Below are positions 52,353-63,417 of a stretch of 64,000 bases of DNA, piece after piece. How positions within the stretch are numbered: the stretch's first letter is position 1; the number at the start of each line of letters is the position of its first letter. The notes under the pieces were generated by a model. The model was not told the origin of the DNA, searched no databases, and was given only the letters and a program-made list of their open reading frames with translations. The stretch lies in contig NZ_KB908215.1 of the NCBI RefSeq assembly GCF_000382365.1, positions 620,001 through 684,000 of the forward strand. The letters are read 5' to 3'. The position numbers and the translations under genes were made by a program. The stretch is from Pannonibacter phragmitetus DSM 14782 (GTDB lineage: Bacteria; Pseudomonadota; Alphaproteobacteria; Rhizobiales; Stappiaceae).

Positions 52353-53780
52353 TTACGGGCGGGCGTCGCGGCGGTCACCGCGGGACTGAACCTGCGCGGC
52401 AATCTGGGCCGGGCCGCCGTTCTGCGGGCGGCGCTGGCCACTGCCGGGCTTGCGGACCTGGCCGCCATTGGGCTTGCCATGACCATTGCCGAAACCGCTC
52501 TTGCCGCCTTCACCACGGCCACGGCCGCCTTCGGAACGGGCACCGTAGCCACGCCCCTGTTCACCACGGCCCTGTTCGCGTCCCTGGCCCTGGCCACGGC
52601 CCTGCTGGCCGCCGCCGCGCGCCGGGCGCTTGGCAGCAGCACGGCCCTCGGCCGGAGCTTCACCGCTGGCGACGGGGATGCGGATGCCGGTCAGGCGCTC
52701 GATGTCACGCAGCAGGCCGATTTCGTCCGGTGCGCAGAAGGCGATGGCATCGCCATCGGCGCCTGCACGGGCGGTGCGGCCGATACGGTGCACGTAGCTT
52801 TCCGGCACGTCCGGCAGGTCGAGATTGTAGACGTGGCTGACGCCCGGAATGTCGATGCCGCGTGCGGCCACATCGGTGGCCACGAGAATGCGGGTCTCGC
52901 CGGACTTCAGTTCCTTGATGGCGCGGTCACGCTGGTTCTGGCTCTTGTTGCCATGGATGGCATTGGCCTTGAACCCGGCAGCTTCCAGACGGCGCACCAC
53001 CTTGTCCGCACCATGCTTGGTGCGGGCGAAGACCAGCGACAGATCGTCGGGGCGCTCGGACAGGCAGTTGATCAGCAGGCTGATCTTGTCGCCGTTCGAG
53101 ACGAAGTGAACGCACTGGGTCACCTTGTCTGCCGTGCGGCCAGCCGGAGCCACTTCCACGCGGACCGGATCGGTCAGGTAGGAGCGGGACAGTTCCTCGA
53201 TCTGCTTCGGCATCGTGGCCGAGAACAGCAGGGTCTGGCGCTTCTTCGGCACCAGATTGGCGATCTTGCGCAGGGCGTGGATGAAGCCGAGATCCAGCAT
53301 CTGGTCGGCTTCGTCCAGCACCAGATATTCCACCTGGTCAAGACGCAGGGCGTTGCGGTCGATCAAATCGAGCAGACGGCCCGGCGTGGCGACGAGAATG
53401 TCGCAGCCACGGGACATGCGCTTGATCTGCGGGCCGATGGAAACACCGCCCATGATGGTGGCAACCTGCAGCGGCGTCGACTTGATGAAGCCAATGAGGT
53501 TCTGCGCGATCTGGTTCACCAGTTCGCGGGTGGGCGCCAGAATCAGGGCACGGGTGGCGCGGGCCGGAGCCGGCTTGGGGTTGGCGAGCATGCGCTCGAC
53601 CAGCGGCAGGCCGAAAGCGGCGGTCTTGCCGGTGCCGGTCTGGGCCAGGCCCATCAGGTCATTGCCGGCGAGAATGAGCGGGATGGCTTCGCGCTGGATC
53701 GGGGTCGGCTGGTCGTAGCCGATAGCGGCGATGGCCTTGAGGATCGACTGGGAAAGCCCGAGAGCTTCAAACTGAGTCAA
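52353..53780 (-). CDS. rhlE: DEAD-box RNA helicase, RhlE-like
   Basis: 475 residues. Q motif and motif I (YDQPTPIQREAIP, AQTGTGKTAAF), PTRELVNQI, TPGRLLDLI, DEAD in LVLDEADQMLD, SAT in LFSATMPKQ, VFARTKHGAD, TDVAARGIDIPG and HRIGRTARAG all in order. The last 90 residues are Gly/Arg/Gln-rich (RGGGQQGRGQGQGREQGRG), an RNA-binding tail. The start is a TTG (53780) with GAAGG seven bases upstream, directly before TQFEALGLS, the usual RhlE opening. No ATG start fits. A 370-base region with hairpins lies upstream. Confidence 0.93.
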   Translation of the reverse strand: MTQFEALGLSQSILKAIAAIGYDQPTPIQREAIPLILAGNDLMGLAQTGTGKTAAFGLPLVERMLANPKPAPARATRALILAPTRELVNQIAQNLIGFIKSTPLQVATIMGGVSIGPQIKRMSRGCDILVATPGRLLDLIDRNALRLDQVEYLVLDEADQMLDLGFIHALRKIANLVPKKRQTLLFSATMPKQIEELSRSYLTDPVRVEVAPAGRTADKVTQCVHFVSNGDKISLLINCLSERPDDLSLVFARTKHGADKVVRRLEAAGFKANAIHGNKSQNQRDRAIKELKSGETRILVATDVAARGIDIPGVSHVYNLDLPDVPESYVHRIGRTARAGADGDAIAFCAPDEIGLLRDIERLTGIRIPVASGEAPAEGRAAAKRPARGGGQQGRGQGQGREQGRGEQGRGYGARSEGGRGRGEGGKSGFGNGHGKPNGGQVRKPGSGQRRPQNGGPAQIAAQVQSRGDRRDARP

Positions 53781-54150
53781 ATGAAAACCTTCAACTGTCG
53801 CGCCTGCCGCATCAAAGGGCACGCGCACAAGGTGGACCGGCCCATGATGGACCAGCCTTTCGTGGCGGTTACGGCACGGGCCAAATGGCAATCCGGACCG
53901 TCAGAACCCCGCGTGAAATGGGAACCTGGGAAAAGGCATCGCAGCCTCTGGCGCGACGCGGAACGGCTCACGCATCCTGTCTGTCTCCGTCACGGATCAC
54001 CTTTCGGGAAGGGCCGGATCTGCCAGACCGCAGGATCTGCGGGTGCCCCGCAACAACATGTGAGGGGCAGGCGCGTGGAGAGGACGCAGGCCGCTCACGC
54101 GGCGGCCAAACCGTATCTTGGCGCCTGTATCGGCGCATGAAGCCGGAAAG
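53781..54150 (-). other. Long leader region before rhlE with hairpins
   Basis: No gene is supported here. It contains ccgcag-gat-ctgcgg (54028-54042) and gccgc-tcac-gcggc (54090-54103) hairpins. As the only gap upstream of a cold-shock-type helicase it may be a structured 5' leader, but part of it also belongs to the end of the chorismate mutase unit. Autoregulation of helicase leaders is known in other bacteria. Here it is inference. Confidence 0.3.
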
Positions 54151-54477
54151 TCAAGATAAAACGGCGCCCTGCGGCGCAAGCCCCAGCCGGGCGGCAATGG
54201 TGCGGCGTTCATAATCGACATTCCAGTCGATCAGCACACGCCAGACGGCTTCGGCCTGACCGGCTTCCAGTCCGAGGTCTTCCGCCCGCCCGCGCAGGCG
54301 CTCGATCATGGTCTCGATCCGCTCTGCATCGAAGGCTTCGTCCGGATGCTGCTTGATCTGCGCCATCTGGCGCACATAGGTCTGCCGCTCGGCGAAAAGC
54401 TTCAGAAGAAGCTGGTCGATCCGGTCGATCTCGGTCCGGATGTCACCCTTGGTGACGCAGTCCTTTGCAGGTTTCAT
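54151..54477 (-). CDS. Chorismate mutase, AroQ class
   Basis: Converts chorismate to prephenate for Phe and Tyr synthesis. 108 residues of the three-helix AroQ fold: DIRTEIDRIDQLLLKLFAER, RQMAQIKQH and the C-terminal VWRVLIDWNVDYERRTIAA. No signal peptide, so the cytosolic form. It lies on the minus strand between malic enzyme and rhlE. Confidence 0.9.
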   Translation of the reverse strand: MKPAKDCVTKGDIRTEIDRIDQLLLKLFAERQTYVRQMAQIKQHPDEAFDAERIETMIERLRGRAEDLGLEAGQAEAVWRVLIDWNVDYERRTIAARLGLAPQGAVLS

Positions 54478-54571
54478 TCCAAAAGGCCCTTTGCCTGTCC
54501 AAGCCGGAGAGGATGAACGCCGTCACGCCTGCCGGTGCGGTTGGCTCCGGCAGGCGCAAGGGATGGATGGC

Positions 54572-56866
54572 TCAGGCTTCCGCCTTCTTCTGCGCCTCGA
54601 CGCAGGCCAGAGCCGACATGTTGACCACGCCGCGCGAGGTCACCGAGCCGGTAAGGATATGCGCGGGCTTGGCCGTGCCGAGCAGGATCGGGCCGACATG
54701 CAGGGCCTCCGTTGCCACCTTCAGCAGGTTAAGCGCGATATTGGCCGCATCCAGATTCGGGAAGAGCAGCAGGTTCGCTTCGCCCTTCAGGCGGCTGTCC
54801 GGCATGACGCGCTGGCGCAGCAGCTCGGACAGGGCCGAATCGCCGTGCATGTCGCCGTCCACTTCCAGCTCCGGGCATTCCTTCCAGAGGATGTCCAGCG
54901 CCTTGCGCATCTTGTCGGCTGAGGCCAGTTCGCGCGAGCCGAAGTTGGAGGCCGACAGCAGAGCCACCTTGGGCTCGATACCGAAGCGGCGGATTTCCTC
55001 GGCTGCGAGCCGTGCCATCTCGGCCAGCTCTTCCGCATCCGGGTCTTCGGTCACGAAAGTATCGGTCAGGAAGATCGCACCACGGTCGTTGATCAGCAGC
55101 GACAGGGCCGAGAGGTCCCGCACGCCGGCCTTGAGGCCGATGATCTGGCGGATGTCGCGCAAATGCCGGATGAAGCGCCCTTCGAGGCCGCAGATCACCG
55201 CATCAGCTTCCCCGCGCCGCACGGCCAGCGCCGAGATGACGGTGGAGTTGGTGCGCACGATGGTTCGCGCCGCATCATGCGGCACACCCTTGCGGCCAAC
55301 GCAGGAGAAATATTCGTCCACATAGTCGCGGTAGCGCGGATCGTCTTGCGGGTTGACGAATTCGAAGTCGACGCCGGGGCGGATCTTCAGGCCGAAGCGC
55401 TCGCAGCGGGCCTTCAGCACGTCCGGACGGCCAACGAGGACCGGCACGGCCACCTTGTCCTCGATCAGCACCTGAGCCGCGCGCAGCACGCGCTCATCCT
55501 CGCCTTCCGCATAGATGATGCGCTTCGGCTCACGGGTCGCTGCCTGAATGATCGGCTTCATCACGAGGCCGGAGCGGAAGACGAAGCGGTTCAGCGTGTC
55601 GAGATAGGCGTCGAAGTCTTCAATCGGCCGGGTGGCGACGCCAGTCTCCATCGCTGCGCGGGCCACAGCCGGTGCAATGCGCAGGATCAGGCGCTGATCG
55701 AAGGGCGACGGGATCAGGAACTTCGGCCCGAAGGTCTCGGTTGCCCCTCCATAGGCACGGGCCGCAACGTCGGACGGCTCTTCCTTGGCCAGATCCGCGA
55801 TGGCCTTCACCGCCGCATGCTTCATCTCTTCGTTGATCGCCGTCGCGCCCACGTCCAGCGCGCCGCGGAAAATGTAGGGGAAGCACAGGACGTTGTTCAC
55901 CTGGTTCGGGAAATCCGAACGGCCGGTGCACATCATCACGTCGTCGCGCACGGCCAGCGCGGCTTCCGGCATGATTTCCGGATTGGGGTTGGCGAGCGCC
56001 AGGATCAGCGGGTTCGGCGCCATCCTGGCGACCATCTCCGGCTTCAACACACCGGCAGCAGACAGGCCGAGGAACACGTCGGCGCCCTCGATGATCTCGC
56101 CCAGCGTGCGCTTGTCCGTCTTCTGGGCGAAGATGCCCTTCCAAGGGTCCATCAGGGCTTCGCGGCCTTCATAGACCACGCCCTCGATGTCCGAAACCCA
56201 GATGTTTTCGCGCTTTGCGCCAAGGGAGACGATGAGATTGAGGCAGGCGAGCGCGGCGGCACCGGCGCCAGAGGCGACGATCTTCACCTGATCGATCGGC
56301 TTGCCAGCCAGTTCCAGCGCATTCTTGACCGCTGCACCGACGATGATCGCCGTGCCGTGCTGGTCGTCATGGAACACCGGAATGTTCATCCGCTCGCGCA
56401 GCTTGGCCTCGATCTGGAAGCACTCCGGCGCCTTGATGTCCTCAAGGTTGATGCCGCCGAAAGTCGGCTCCAGAACAGCAACCGCATCGACGAACCGGTC
56501 GACGTCGAGTTCGTCCACCTCGATGTCGAAGACGTCGATACCGGCGAATTTCTTGAACAGAACCGCCTTGCCTTCCATCACGGGCTTGGAGGCGAGCGGG
56601 CCGATGTTGCCGAGGCCCAGCACGGCGGTGCCGTTGGAAATCACGGCCACAAGATTGGCGCGGGAGGTGTAGAGCGCAGCCGTGGACGGATCGCGGGCGA
56701 TTTCAAGGCAGGGAGCGGCAACGCCGGGGGAGTAGGCCAGAGCCAGATCGCGCTGGTTACCGAGAGGCTTGGTGGCCTTGATCTCAAGCTTTCCCGGGCG
56801 CGGGTGGCTGTGGAAGAACAGTGCGGATTCGGTCAGATCGCTTCCAGCCGGTTTCTTGTCGCTCAT
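54572..56866 (-). CDS. maeB: NADP-dependent malic enzyme with phosphotransacetylase-like domain
   Basis: 764 residues. N-terminal malic enzyme domain (1-430): [18 protein letters not shown] with the catalytic Tyr, [25 protein letters not shown] with metal ligands, and [14 protein letters not shown] for NADP. The C-terminal half (about 440-764) is a phosphotransacetylase-like domain ([41 protein letters not shown]). MaeB proteins of this build decarboxylate malate to pyruvate, and the Pta-like part is regulatory. The ATG at 56866 has AGAGG upstream. An in-frame upstream extension to 57256 belongs to another gene's region. Confidence 0.96.
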   Translation of the reverse strand: MSDKKPAGSDLTESALFFHSHPRPGKLEIKATKPLGNQRDLALAYSPGVAAPCLEIARDPSTAALYTSRANLVAVISNGTAVLGLGNIGPLASKPVMEGKAVLFKKFAGIDVFDIEVDELDVDRFVDAVAVLEPTFGGINLEDIKAPECFQIEAKLRERMNIPVFHDDQHGTAIIVGAAVKNALELAGKPIDQVKIVASGAGAAALACLNLIVSLGAKRENIWVSDIEGVVYEGREALMDPWKGIFAQKTDKRTLGEIIEGADVFLGLSAAGVLKPEMVARMAPNPLILALANPNPEIMPEAALAVRDDVMMCTGRSDFPNQVNNVLCFPYIFRGALDVGATAINEEMKHAAVKAIADLAKEEPSDVAARAYGGATETFGPKFLIPSPFDQRLILRIAPAVARAAMETGVATRPIEDFDAYLDTLNRFVFRSGLVMKPIIQAATREPKRIIYAEGEDERVLRAAQVLIEDKVAVPVLVGRPDVLKARCERFGLKIRPGVDFEFVNPQDDPRYRDYVDEYFSCVGRKGVPHDAARTIVRTNSTVISALAVRRGEADAVICGLEGRFIRHLRDIRQIIGLKAGVRDLSALSLLINDRGAIFLTDTFVTEDPDAEELAEMARLAAEEIRRFGIEPKVALLSASNFGSRELASADKMRKALDILWKECPELEVDGDMHGDSALSELLRQRVMPDSRLKGEANLLLFPNLDAANIALNLLKVATEALHVGPILLGTAKPAHILTGSVTSRGVVNMSALACVEAQKKAEA

Positions 56867-56945
56867 GTCGCCTCTCGTCTCGACAGCGGTCTTGGCCGCC
56901 TTTTCCCTCAAGGAGGCATGGCCCATCCGCGCGCGCGGTTCAACC

Positions 56946-57602
56946 TTATTTCGCACCTGCTCCACCGGTTGCAGGCAAAAGAAGCCGCAAAAGCAGGAAT
57001 AGAACCAGTCCGTTGAGGATATGCCACATGAAATGGGTGCCCAGCGCGAGGCTGTCACACACCGGCATGTCGAGCGTGCGGAAGGTGAGCGAGGCAGCAA
57101 ACACCACACCGGCCGCCGCAAGTCCCTTCGCCAGCCGGGCGCTGGAACGCCAGGCCAGAGCCGCAACGATGAAGATGGCGGCAAGCGCTGGCAGATAGCC
57201 GGCGGAAGACCCCACCAGCGGGGCAAAAAGCCGCCCGGCGAAAGGCGAGGCCACAAAAAAGAGGCCGGTTATGCCTGCCGCCCAGTACCAGCGCAGCCCC
57301 AGAAACCGGTTCAGCGCCGCGAAGAGATAGACATGGATGAAAAGGGCAATCGGAATGACATCCGCCAGCAGCGACCAGCGGTTGGCGAAGGTGTGGAACA
57401 GGAAGGAGCCGATGCCTGTTGCCAGTGTGATCAGGATCAGCGCCAGAGCCAGCCAGTCGCCCGGCGCCCGCTTGCGCCACATCAGGAAGGCCACCAGCGC
57501 CGCCAGAATGAAAGAGGCATTGGTGATGGCATTGACCGGCTCGGACCAGAAACCGGCGTCCAGCCGCTCGCAGTAATTGTTCAGCGGTTCCGTCCAGTTC
57601 AT
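56946..57602 (-). CDS. Ceramidase-like (CREST superfamily) membrane protein
   Basis: 218 residues with about seven predicted membrane helices. The conserved CREST residues are all present: Ser66-x3-His70 (GSFLFHTF), Asp81 (LLADVIPI), and His190-x3-His194 (THFMWHILNG), the Zn-binding set of alkaline ceramidases. The ATG at 57602 has GGAGG nine bases upstream. Bacterial members are poorly studied. Possible substrates are host or self sphingolipids, or another lipid amide. It starts 124 bases downstream of the AMP nucleosidase stop and lies upstream of malic enzyme. Confidence 0.85.
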   Translation of the reverse strand: MNWTEPLNNYCERLDAGFWSEPVNAITNASFILAALVAFLMWRKRAPGDWLALALILITLATGIGSFLFHTFANRWSLLADVIPIALFIHVYLFAALNRFLGLRWYWAAGITGLFFVASPFAGRLFAPLVGSSAGYLPALAAIFIVAALAWRSSARLAKGLAAAGVVFAASLTFRTLDMPVCDSLALGTHFMWHILNGLVLFLLLRLLLPATGGAGAK

Positions 57603-57726
57603 GTCTTCGCCTCCATGCCTGTGCATCAGGTCAAATGTGACACAGGACGGACAGTGGCAAGAGTACATGCCCTTTTTTACAAGGCAAAGACGGCAGGCGT
57701 CCCCAGCCTGCCGTCAGATCCGGACC

Positions 57727-59241
57727 TTACTGGAAAGCCGTCTCCGCAAAGCTGCGCAGCTTGCGCGAATGCAGGCGCTCCGGCGGCATGGAGCGTAGCT
57801 GCTCCATGGCCCGCATGCCGATTTCCAGATGCTGCGCCACCTGCCGCTTGTAGAAATCCGTCGCCATGCCCGGCAGCTTCAACTCGCCATGAAGCGGCTT
57901 GTCGGAGACACAGAGCAGCGTGCCGTAGGGCACACGGAAGCGGAAACCGTTGGCGGCGATGGTGGCGGACTCCATGTCCAGCGCGATGGCGCGGGACTGG
58001 GAGAAGCGCTGCACGAGGCCGCGCTGGTCCCACAGTTCCCAGTTCCGGTTGTCGATGGAGGCGACCGTGCCGGTGCGCATCACCTTCTTCAGTTCATAGC
58101 CGGAGAAACCGGTGACCTCGGCAACGGCGCTTTCCAGCGCCACCTGCACCTCGGCCAGAGGCGGGATCGGCACCCAAAGCGGCAGGTCCTGATCCAGCAC
58201 ATGGTCATCGCGGACATAGCCGTGGGCAAGCACATAGTCACCCAGCGTCTGGCTGTTGCGCAGGCCCGCGCAGTGGCCCAGCATCAGCCAGGCATGCGGC
58301 CGCAGCACAGCGATGTGGTCGGTGATGGTCTTGGCGTTGGAAGGGCCCACGCCGATGTTGACCATGGTGATGCCGGAATTGTCCGCCCGCTTCAGGTGAT
58401 AGGCTGGCATCTGCGGCAGCTTGGCCGGCGCCGTGCCCGACGCGGGCGACTTCGAGCCAGCCAGCGTCAGCAGGTTGCCGGGCTCGACGAAGGCAGTGTA
58501 GCCGCTCTCCGGATCGGCAATTGCAACTTCCGCCATGCGGCAGAATTCGTCGATGTAGAACTGGTAGTTCGTGAAAAGCACGTAGTTCTGAAAATGCTCA
58601 GCCGCCGTCGCGGTGTAGTGCTGCAGGCGGTGGAGCGAATAGTCGATGCGCGGGCCGGTGAAAGGCGCCAGCGGCATGATGCCGTCCACCGGCTCATAGG
58701 TGCCGTTGGCGATGGCGTCATCCATCAGCGTCAGGTCCGGCAGATCGAACATGTCCGCCAGTGGCCGGTCACCGGGCATGGCCCCAGCACCTTCGACGTG
58801 AGTACCGTCATAGAAGGCGAAGTGCAGCGGGATCGGCGTCGTGCTGTCCCCCACATGCACCGGCACACCATGATTGCGGATCAATAGCGAGACCTGCTCC
58901 GTCAGATACTGCTGAAACAGGTCCGGCCGGGTGATTGTGGTGGCATGGATGCCGGGGCCGGAAACAAAACCGAACGGCATGCGGCTGTCGAGGCGCGAAT
59001 GGCTCTCCGTGATCAGACGGATCTGCGGATAATAGGCCCTCACCCGGCCCTCGGGCGCCGTCCCTGCCACGAGATCGCGGAACGCGTCCCGGATGAAGGC
59101 GGTGTTGCGCTCGAACAGGTCCATCAACCGGGCGACGGCAGCGGCCGCATCGGTGAAGGGTTCCAGCGGCGCAGCGGGCGCCAGCACGAACGGGCGGGGA
59201 TCCGTGAGGGGATTTCGGTAGGGCCGGTCTTTCAAATGCAT
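57727..59241 (-). CDS. amn: AMP nucleosidase
   Basis: Splits AMP into adenine and ribose 5-phosphate, adjusting the adenylate pool. 504 residues. N-terminal AMN domain with YYPQIRLITESHSRLDSRM, and C-terminal phosphorylase-type domain with MVNIGVGPSNAKTITDH, HAWLMLGHCAGLRNSQTLGD and the catalytic stretch ALDMESATIAANGFRFRVP. Full length and intact. Upstream 430 bases are shared with ccrM. Confidence 0.95.
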   Translation of the reverse strand: MHLKDRPYRNPLTDPRPFVLAPAAPLEPFTDAAAAVARLMDLFERNTAFIRDAFRDLVAGTAPEGRVRAYYPQIRLITESHSRLDSRMPFGFVSGPGIHATTITRPDLFQQYLTEQVSLLIRNHGVPVHVGDSTTPIPLHFAFYDGTHVEGAGAMPGDRPLADMFDLPDLTLMDDAIANGTYEPVDGIMPLAPFTGPRIDYSLHRLQHYTATAAEHFQNYVLFTNYQFYIDEFCRMAEVAIADPESGYTAFVEPGNLLTLAGSKSPASGTAPAKLPQMPAYHLKRADNSGITMVNIGVGPSNAKTITDHIAVLRPHAWLMLGHCAGLRNSQTLGDYVLAHGYVRDDHVLDQDLPLWVPIPPLAEVQVALESAVAEVTGFSGYELKKVMRTGTVASIDNRNWELWDQRGLVQRFSQSRAIALDMESATIAANGFRFRVPYGTLLCVSDKPLHGELKLPGMATDFYKRQVAQHLEIGMRAMEQLRSMPPERLHSRKLRSFAETAFQ

Positions 59242-59392
59242 TCTCCTTATTGTTCTTAACCGGACAGGCTCTAACAGAGACCCGTTCTCGTCAAGCCTTG
59301 GAAGTCAAATTTTGAAATATTTTTCACCCAGCGAATGATTTTGCATTTTTGGCCAAACTCAATGGCACGGCGATGACAAAAACCAACATGGT

Positions 59393-60811
<1,419 letters not shown>

Positions 60812-60856
60812 TCCATAGGCGAAGGGCTGGACATTCGCGTCCCCGCGAATTCCCGG

Positions 60857-60893
60857 AACACCCCCGGCTCCCCGAGGCCGGGGGTGTTTTTTT
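60857..60893 (+). terminator. Intrinsic terminator after ccrM
   Basis: Perfect 12-base stem aacacccccggc/gccgggggtgtt (60857-60868, 60877-60888) followed by a run of T residues. Confidence 0.9.
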
Positions 60894-60931
60894 GTGCGCC
60901 AGCCCGGCGCAGGGGGATTGACTCGCTCCTT

Positions 60932-60955
60932 ATATATCCATAATTCTGGATATAT
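60932..60955 (+). promoter_or_regulatory. ArsR operator overlapping the arsR start
   Basis: Perfect nine-base inverted repeat ATATATCCA-taattc-TGGATATAT, whose right arm includes the ATG of arsR. TTGACT at 60918-60923 is a good -35, and CATAAT or TAATTC inside the repeat could be the -10. Binding would block transcription until arsenite is present. Confidence 0.7.
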
Positions 60956-61337
60956 GGATGAACTAGAAACCATCGCTGCCCTTGCAGCCCTTGCTCAGGC
61001 GACCCGCCTTCAGGCCTTCCGCGCACTCGTGCAGGCAGAACCTGATGGCATTGCCGCCGGTGACCTCGCCCAGCGCCTCGGCGTGCCACAGAACACGCTT
61101 TCCGCGCATCTGACGGTTCTTTCGCAAGCAGGGCTTGTCACAGGACTGCGGCAAGGACGCTCTATCGTCTACCACGCGAATCCCGAGCAGCTCAGGCAGA
61201 TGATGCTCTACCTCCTGAAGGATTGCTGCGGCGGCAAGGCCAGCCTATGCGAGCCGCTGATCGCCGAGCTGACCGGAAGCTACACGGATACCTGTTCTCC
61301 GGCCTGTGCCACACCAGCCAGCAGCCGGATGCCATAA
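60954..61337 (+). CDS. arsR: ArsR arsenic-responsive repressor
   Basis: 127 residues, ArsR/SmtB winged helix (LAQRLGVPQNTLSAHLTVLS, GLVTGLRQGRSIVYHAN). A cysteine set at Cys91, Cys92 and Cys99 (LLKDCCGGKASLCEP) resembles the As(III) site of Acidithiobacillus ferrooxidans ArsR. Two more cysteines lie in the tail (CSPAC). Derepresses the operon when arsenite binds. The stop is 10 bases before arsC. Confidence 0.93.
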   Translation: MDELETIAALAALAQATRLQAFRALVQAEPDGIAAGDLAQRLGVPQNTLSAHLTVLSQAGLVTGLRQGRSIVYHANPEQLRQMMLYLLKDCCGGKASLCEPLIAELTGSYTDTCSPACATPASSRMP

Positions 61338-61347
61338 GGAGCCTGCC

Positions 61348-61875
61348 ATGACCGAGAAAACCTACAATGTGCTGTTCCTCTGCACCGGAAATTCCGCCCG
61401 GTCCATCCTCGCCGAAGGCATTCTGAACGCGACAGGCGGCGGCCGGTTCCACGCCTATTCTGCGGGCAGCCAGCCAAAGGGCGCGGTTCATCCGCTGGCC
61501 CTCAAGACACTGGAAGCGCTCGGGTATCCGGCAGAAGGGTTCCGTTCCAAGAGCTGGGACGAATTCGCCGTGCCCGGCGCACCGCAGTTCGACTTCGTCT
61601 TCACAGTCTGCGACAACGCCGCTGGCGAAGCCTGCCCCGTGTGGCCCGGCCAGCCGATGACAGCCCATTGGGGCATCGAGGATCCTGCAGCCTTTGAAGG
61701 CGCAGCGTTCGAGAAGGAGCAGGCTTTCAGCCAGGCCGCCCGCTATCTCAAGAACCGCATCAGCGCCTTCCTCAATCTGCCGCTGTCCTCCATCGACGCC
61801 ATGGCCCTGAAGAAGAAGCTTACCGACATCGGCACCCTTGAAGGTGCCACCACCCTTGCTGAAAAGGTGAAGTGA
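61348..61875 (+). CDS. arsC: Arsenate reductase, low-molecular-weight phosphatase type
   Basis: 175 residues. The C-x5-R phosphatase loop is LFLCTGNSARSI (Cys12, Arg18). Later TVCDNAAGEACPVWPG holds the further cysteines used to form a disulfide for thioredoxin-type recycling. Reduces arsenate to arsenite. AAGGA precedes the ATG. Part of an operon with a second, unrelated arsenate reductase. Confidence 0.93.
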   Translation: MTEKTYNVLFLCTGNSARSILAEGILNATGGGRFHAYSAGSQPKGAVHPLALKTLEALGYPAEGFRSKSWDEFAVPGAPQFDFVFTVCDNAAGEACPVWPGQPMTAHWGIEDPAAFEGAAFEKEQAFSQAARYLKNRISAFLNLPLSSIDAMALKKKLTDIGTLEGATTLAEKVK

Positions 61876-61878
61876 TCC

Positions 61879-62937
61879 ATGTCCCTGTTTGAACGCTACC
61901 TGACGCTGTGGGTGGGGCTGGCGATCATCGCCGGCATCGCCCTCGGCCACCTGCTGCCGCAGGTGTTCGAGGTGATCGGCACGCTGGAAATCGCCAAGGT
62001 CAACCTGCCCGTCGCCGTGCTGATCTGGCTGATGATCATCCCCATGCTGATGAAGATCGACTTTGCCGCCATCCGGCAAGTCGGCCAGCACTGGCGCGGC
62101 ATGAGCATCACGCTGTTTTCGAACTGGGCGGTGAAGCCCTTTTCCATGGCGGTTCTCGGCTGGATCTTCATCGGCTGGCTGTTTGCCCCGCTTTTGCCGC
62201 AGGACCAGATCGACAGCTACATCGCCGGGCTGATCCTTCTTGGGGCCGCGCCCTGCACGGCCATGGTCTTCGTCTGGTCGAACCTGACAAGGGGCGACGC
62301 GCCTTTCACTCTGACGCAGGTTGCCCTCAATGACGCTGTGATGGTGCTGGCCTTCGCTCCCATCGTGGCGCTGCTGCTGGGCGTTTCCTCCATCATCGTG
62401 CCCTGGGATACGCTGCTGATCTCGGTTGCCCTGTTCATCGTCGTGCCGGTGATTGCCGCGCAGATGCTGCGCAAGGCGCTTGGGGCTGGAGATGGCCGGG
62501 CGCTGGCGCGCTTTCAGGAGCAGATCCAGCCTCTGTCCATCGGTGCGCTGCTGCTGACCGTCGTGCTGCTCTTCGCCTTCCAGGGCAGCCAGATCCTTGC
62601 CCAGCCGCTGGTGATCGCCCTGCTGGCCGTGCCGATCCTGCTGCAGACCGTGTTCATCTTCGGCTTTGCCTATATCCTCAACCGGGTGACCGGCGAAGCG
62701 CATTGCATCGCAGGCCCTTCCGCCCTGATCGGCGCCTCGAACTTCTTCGAGCTGGCCGTCGCCACAGCCATCAGCCTCTTCGGCTTCAATTCCGGCGCAG
62801 CGCTCGCCACCGTTGTCGGCGTGCTCATCGAGGTGCCGGTGATGCTGGCGCTGGTCGCCGTCGTCAACCGCAGCAAAGGCTGGTACGAGGCCTCCCGCGC
62901 CGTTTCTGCCCGCAGCATCACAGAAGGACAGGCCTGA
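61879..62937 (+). CDS. acr3: ACR3-family arsenite efflux transporter
   Basis: Inner-membrane arsenite exporter of 352 residues with about ten helices. Characteristic stretches are RYLTLWVGLAIIAGIALGHL, WLMIIPMLMKIDF, LGAAPCTAMVFVWSNLTRGD with the essential Cys, and LIGASNFFELAVATAISLFG. Follows arsC by three bases. Removes the arsenite made by either reductase. Confidence 0.95.
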   Translation: MSLFERYLTLWVGLAIIAGIALGHLLPQVFEVIGTLEIAKVNLPVAVLIWLMIIPMLMKIDFAAIRQVGQHWRGMSITLFSNWAVKPFSMAVLGWIFIGWLFAPLLPQDQIDSYIAGLILLGAAPCTAMVFVWSNLTRGDAPFTLTQVALNDAVMVLAFAPIVALLLGVSSIIVPWDTLLISVALFIVVPVIAAQMLRKALGAGDGRALARFQEQIQPLSIGALLLTVVLLFAFQGSQILAQPLVIALLAVPILLQTVFIFGFAYILNRVTGEAHCIAGPSALIGASNFFELAVATAISLFGFNSGAALATVVGVLIEVPVMLALVAVVNRSKGWYEASRAVSARSITEGQA

Positions 62938-62940
62938 ACC

Positions 62941-63363
62941 ATGGATGCCACGATCTATCACAATCCCGCCTGCGGCACCTCGCGCAACACGCTGGAGATG
63001 ATCCGCAACGCCGGGATCGAGCCCACGGTCATCGAATATCTGAAGACCCCGCCCAGCCGCGAGGATCTGGCCGCGATGATCGCCGCCGCAGGCCTCACCG
63101 TGCGCGGCGCCCTGCGCGAGAAGGGCACGCCCTACGAGGAAATGGGCCTTGGCAACCCGGACCTTGATGATGCGGCGCTGCTCGACGCGATGATGCGCGA
63201 GCCCATCCTCATCAACCGCCCCTTCGTCGTCACCCCGCTCGGCACCCGCCTCTGCCGCCCCTCGGAAGTGGTGCTGGAGATCCTTCCGGACACCCACAAA
63301 GGCGCCTTCACCAAGGAAGACGGTGAAAAGGTTCTGGACGCGGACGGCAAGCGGATCAGCTGA
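62941..63363 (+). CDS. arsC: Arsenate reductase, glutaredoxin-coupled type
   Basis: 140 residues of the ArsC/Spx fold. The catalytic cysteine is Cys11 in YHNPACGTSRNT. REPILINRPFVVTPLGTRLCRP carries the Arg residues that bind arsenate. It uses glutathione and glutaredoxin, unlike the first arsC in this operon. Starts three bases after acr3. Confidence 0.95.
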   Translation: MDATIYHNPACGTSRNTLEMIRNAGIEPTVIEYLKTPPSREDLAAMIAAAGLTVRGALREKGTPYEEMGLGNPDLDDAALLDAMMREPILINRPFVVTPLGTRLCRPSEVVLEILPDTHKGAFTKEDGEKVLDADGKRIS

Positions 63364-63386
63364 GCGCGCTTCTGCACGCAGCTTTC

Positions 63387-63417
63387 AAGGCCCGGAGAAC
63401 CCACTCCGGGCCTTTTT
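63387..63417 (+). terminator. Intrinsic terminator of the ars operon
   Basis: Stem aaggcccggag/ctccgggcctt (63387-63397, 63404-63414), loop AACCCA, T-run to 63417. Confidence 0.9.

Noticed and set aside
55163-57016. 617-codon plus-strand frame opposite malic enzyme
   Set aside because: Mirror frame of MaeB codon bias, no family features.
61192-63297. 701-codon minus-strand frame across the ars operon
   Set aside because: It spans four well-supported plus-strand genes. Its translation is rich in His, Asp, Gly and Gln in the manner of antisense frames and shows no motif.
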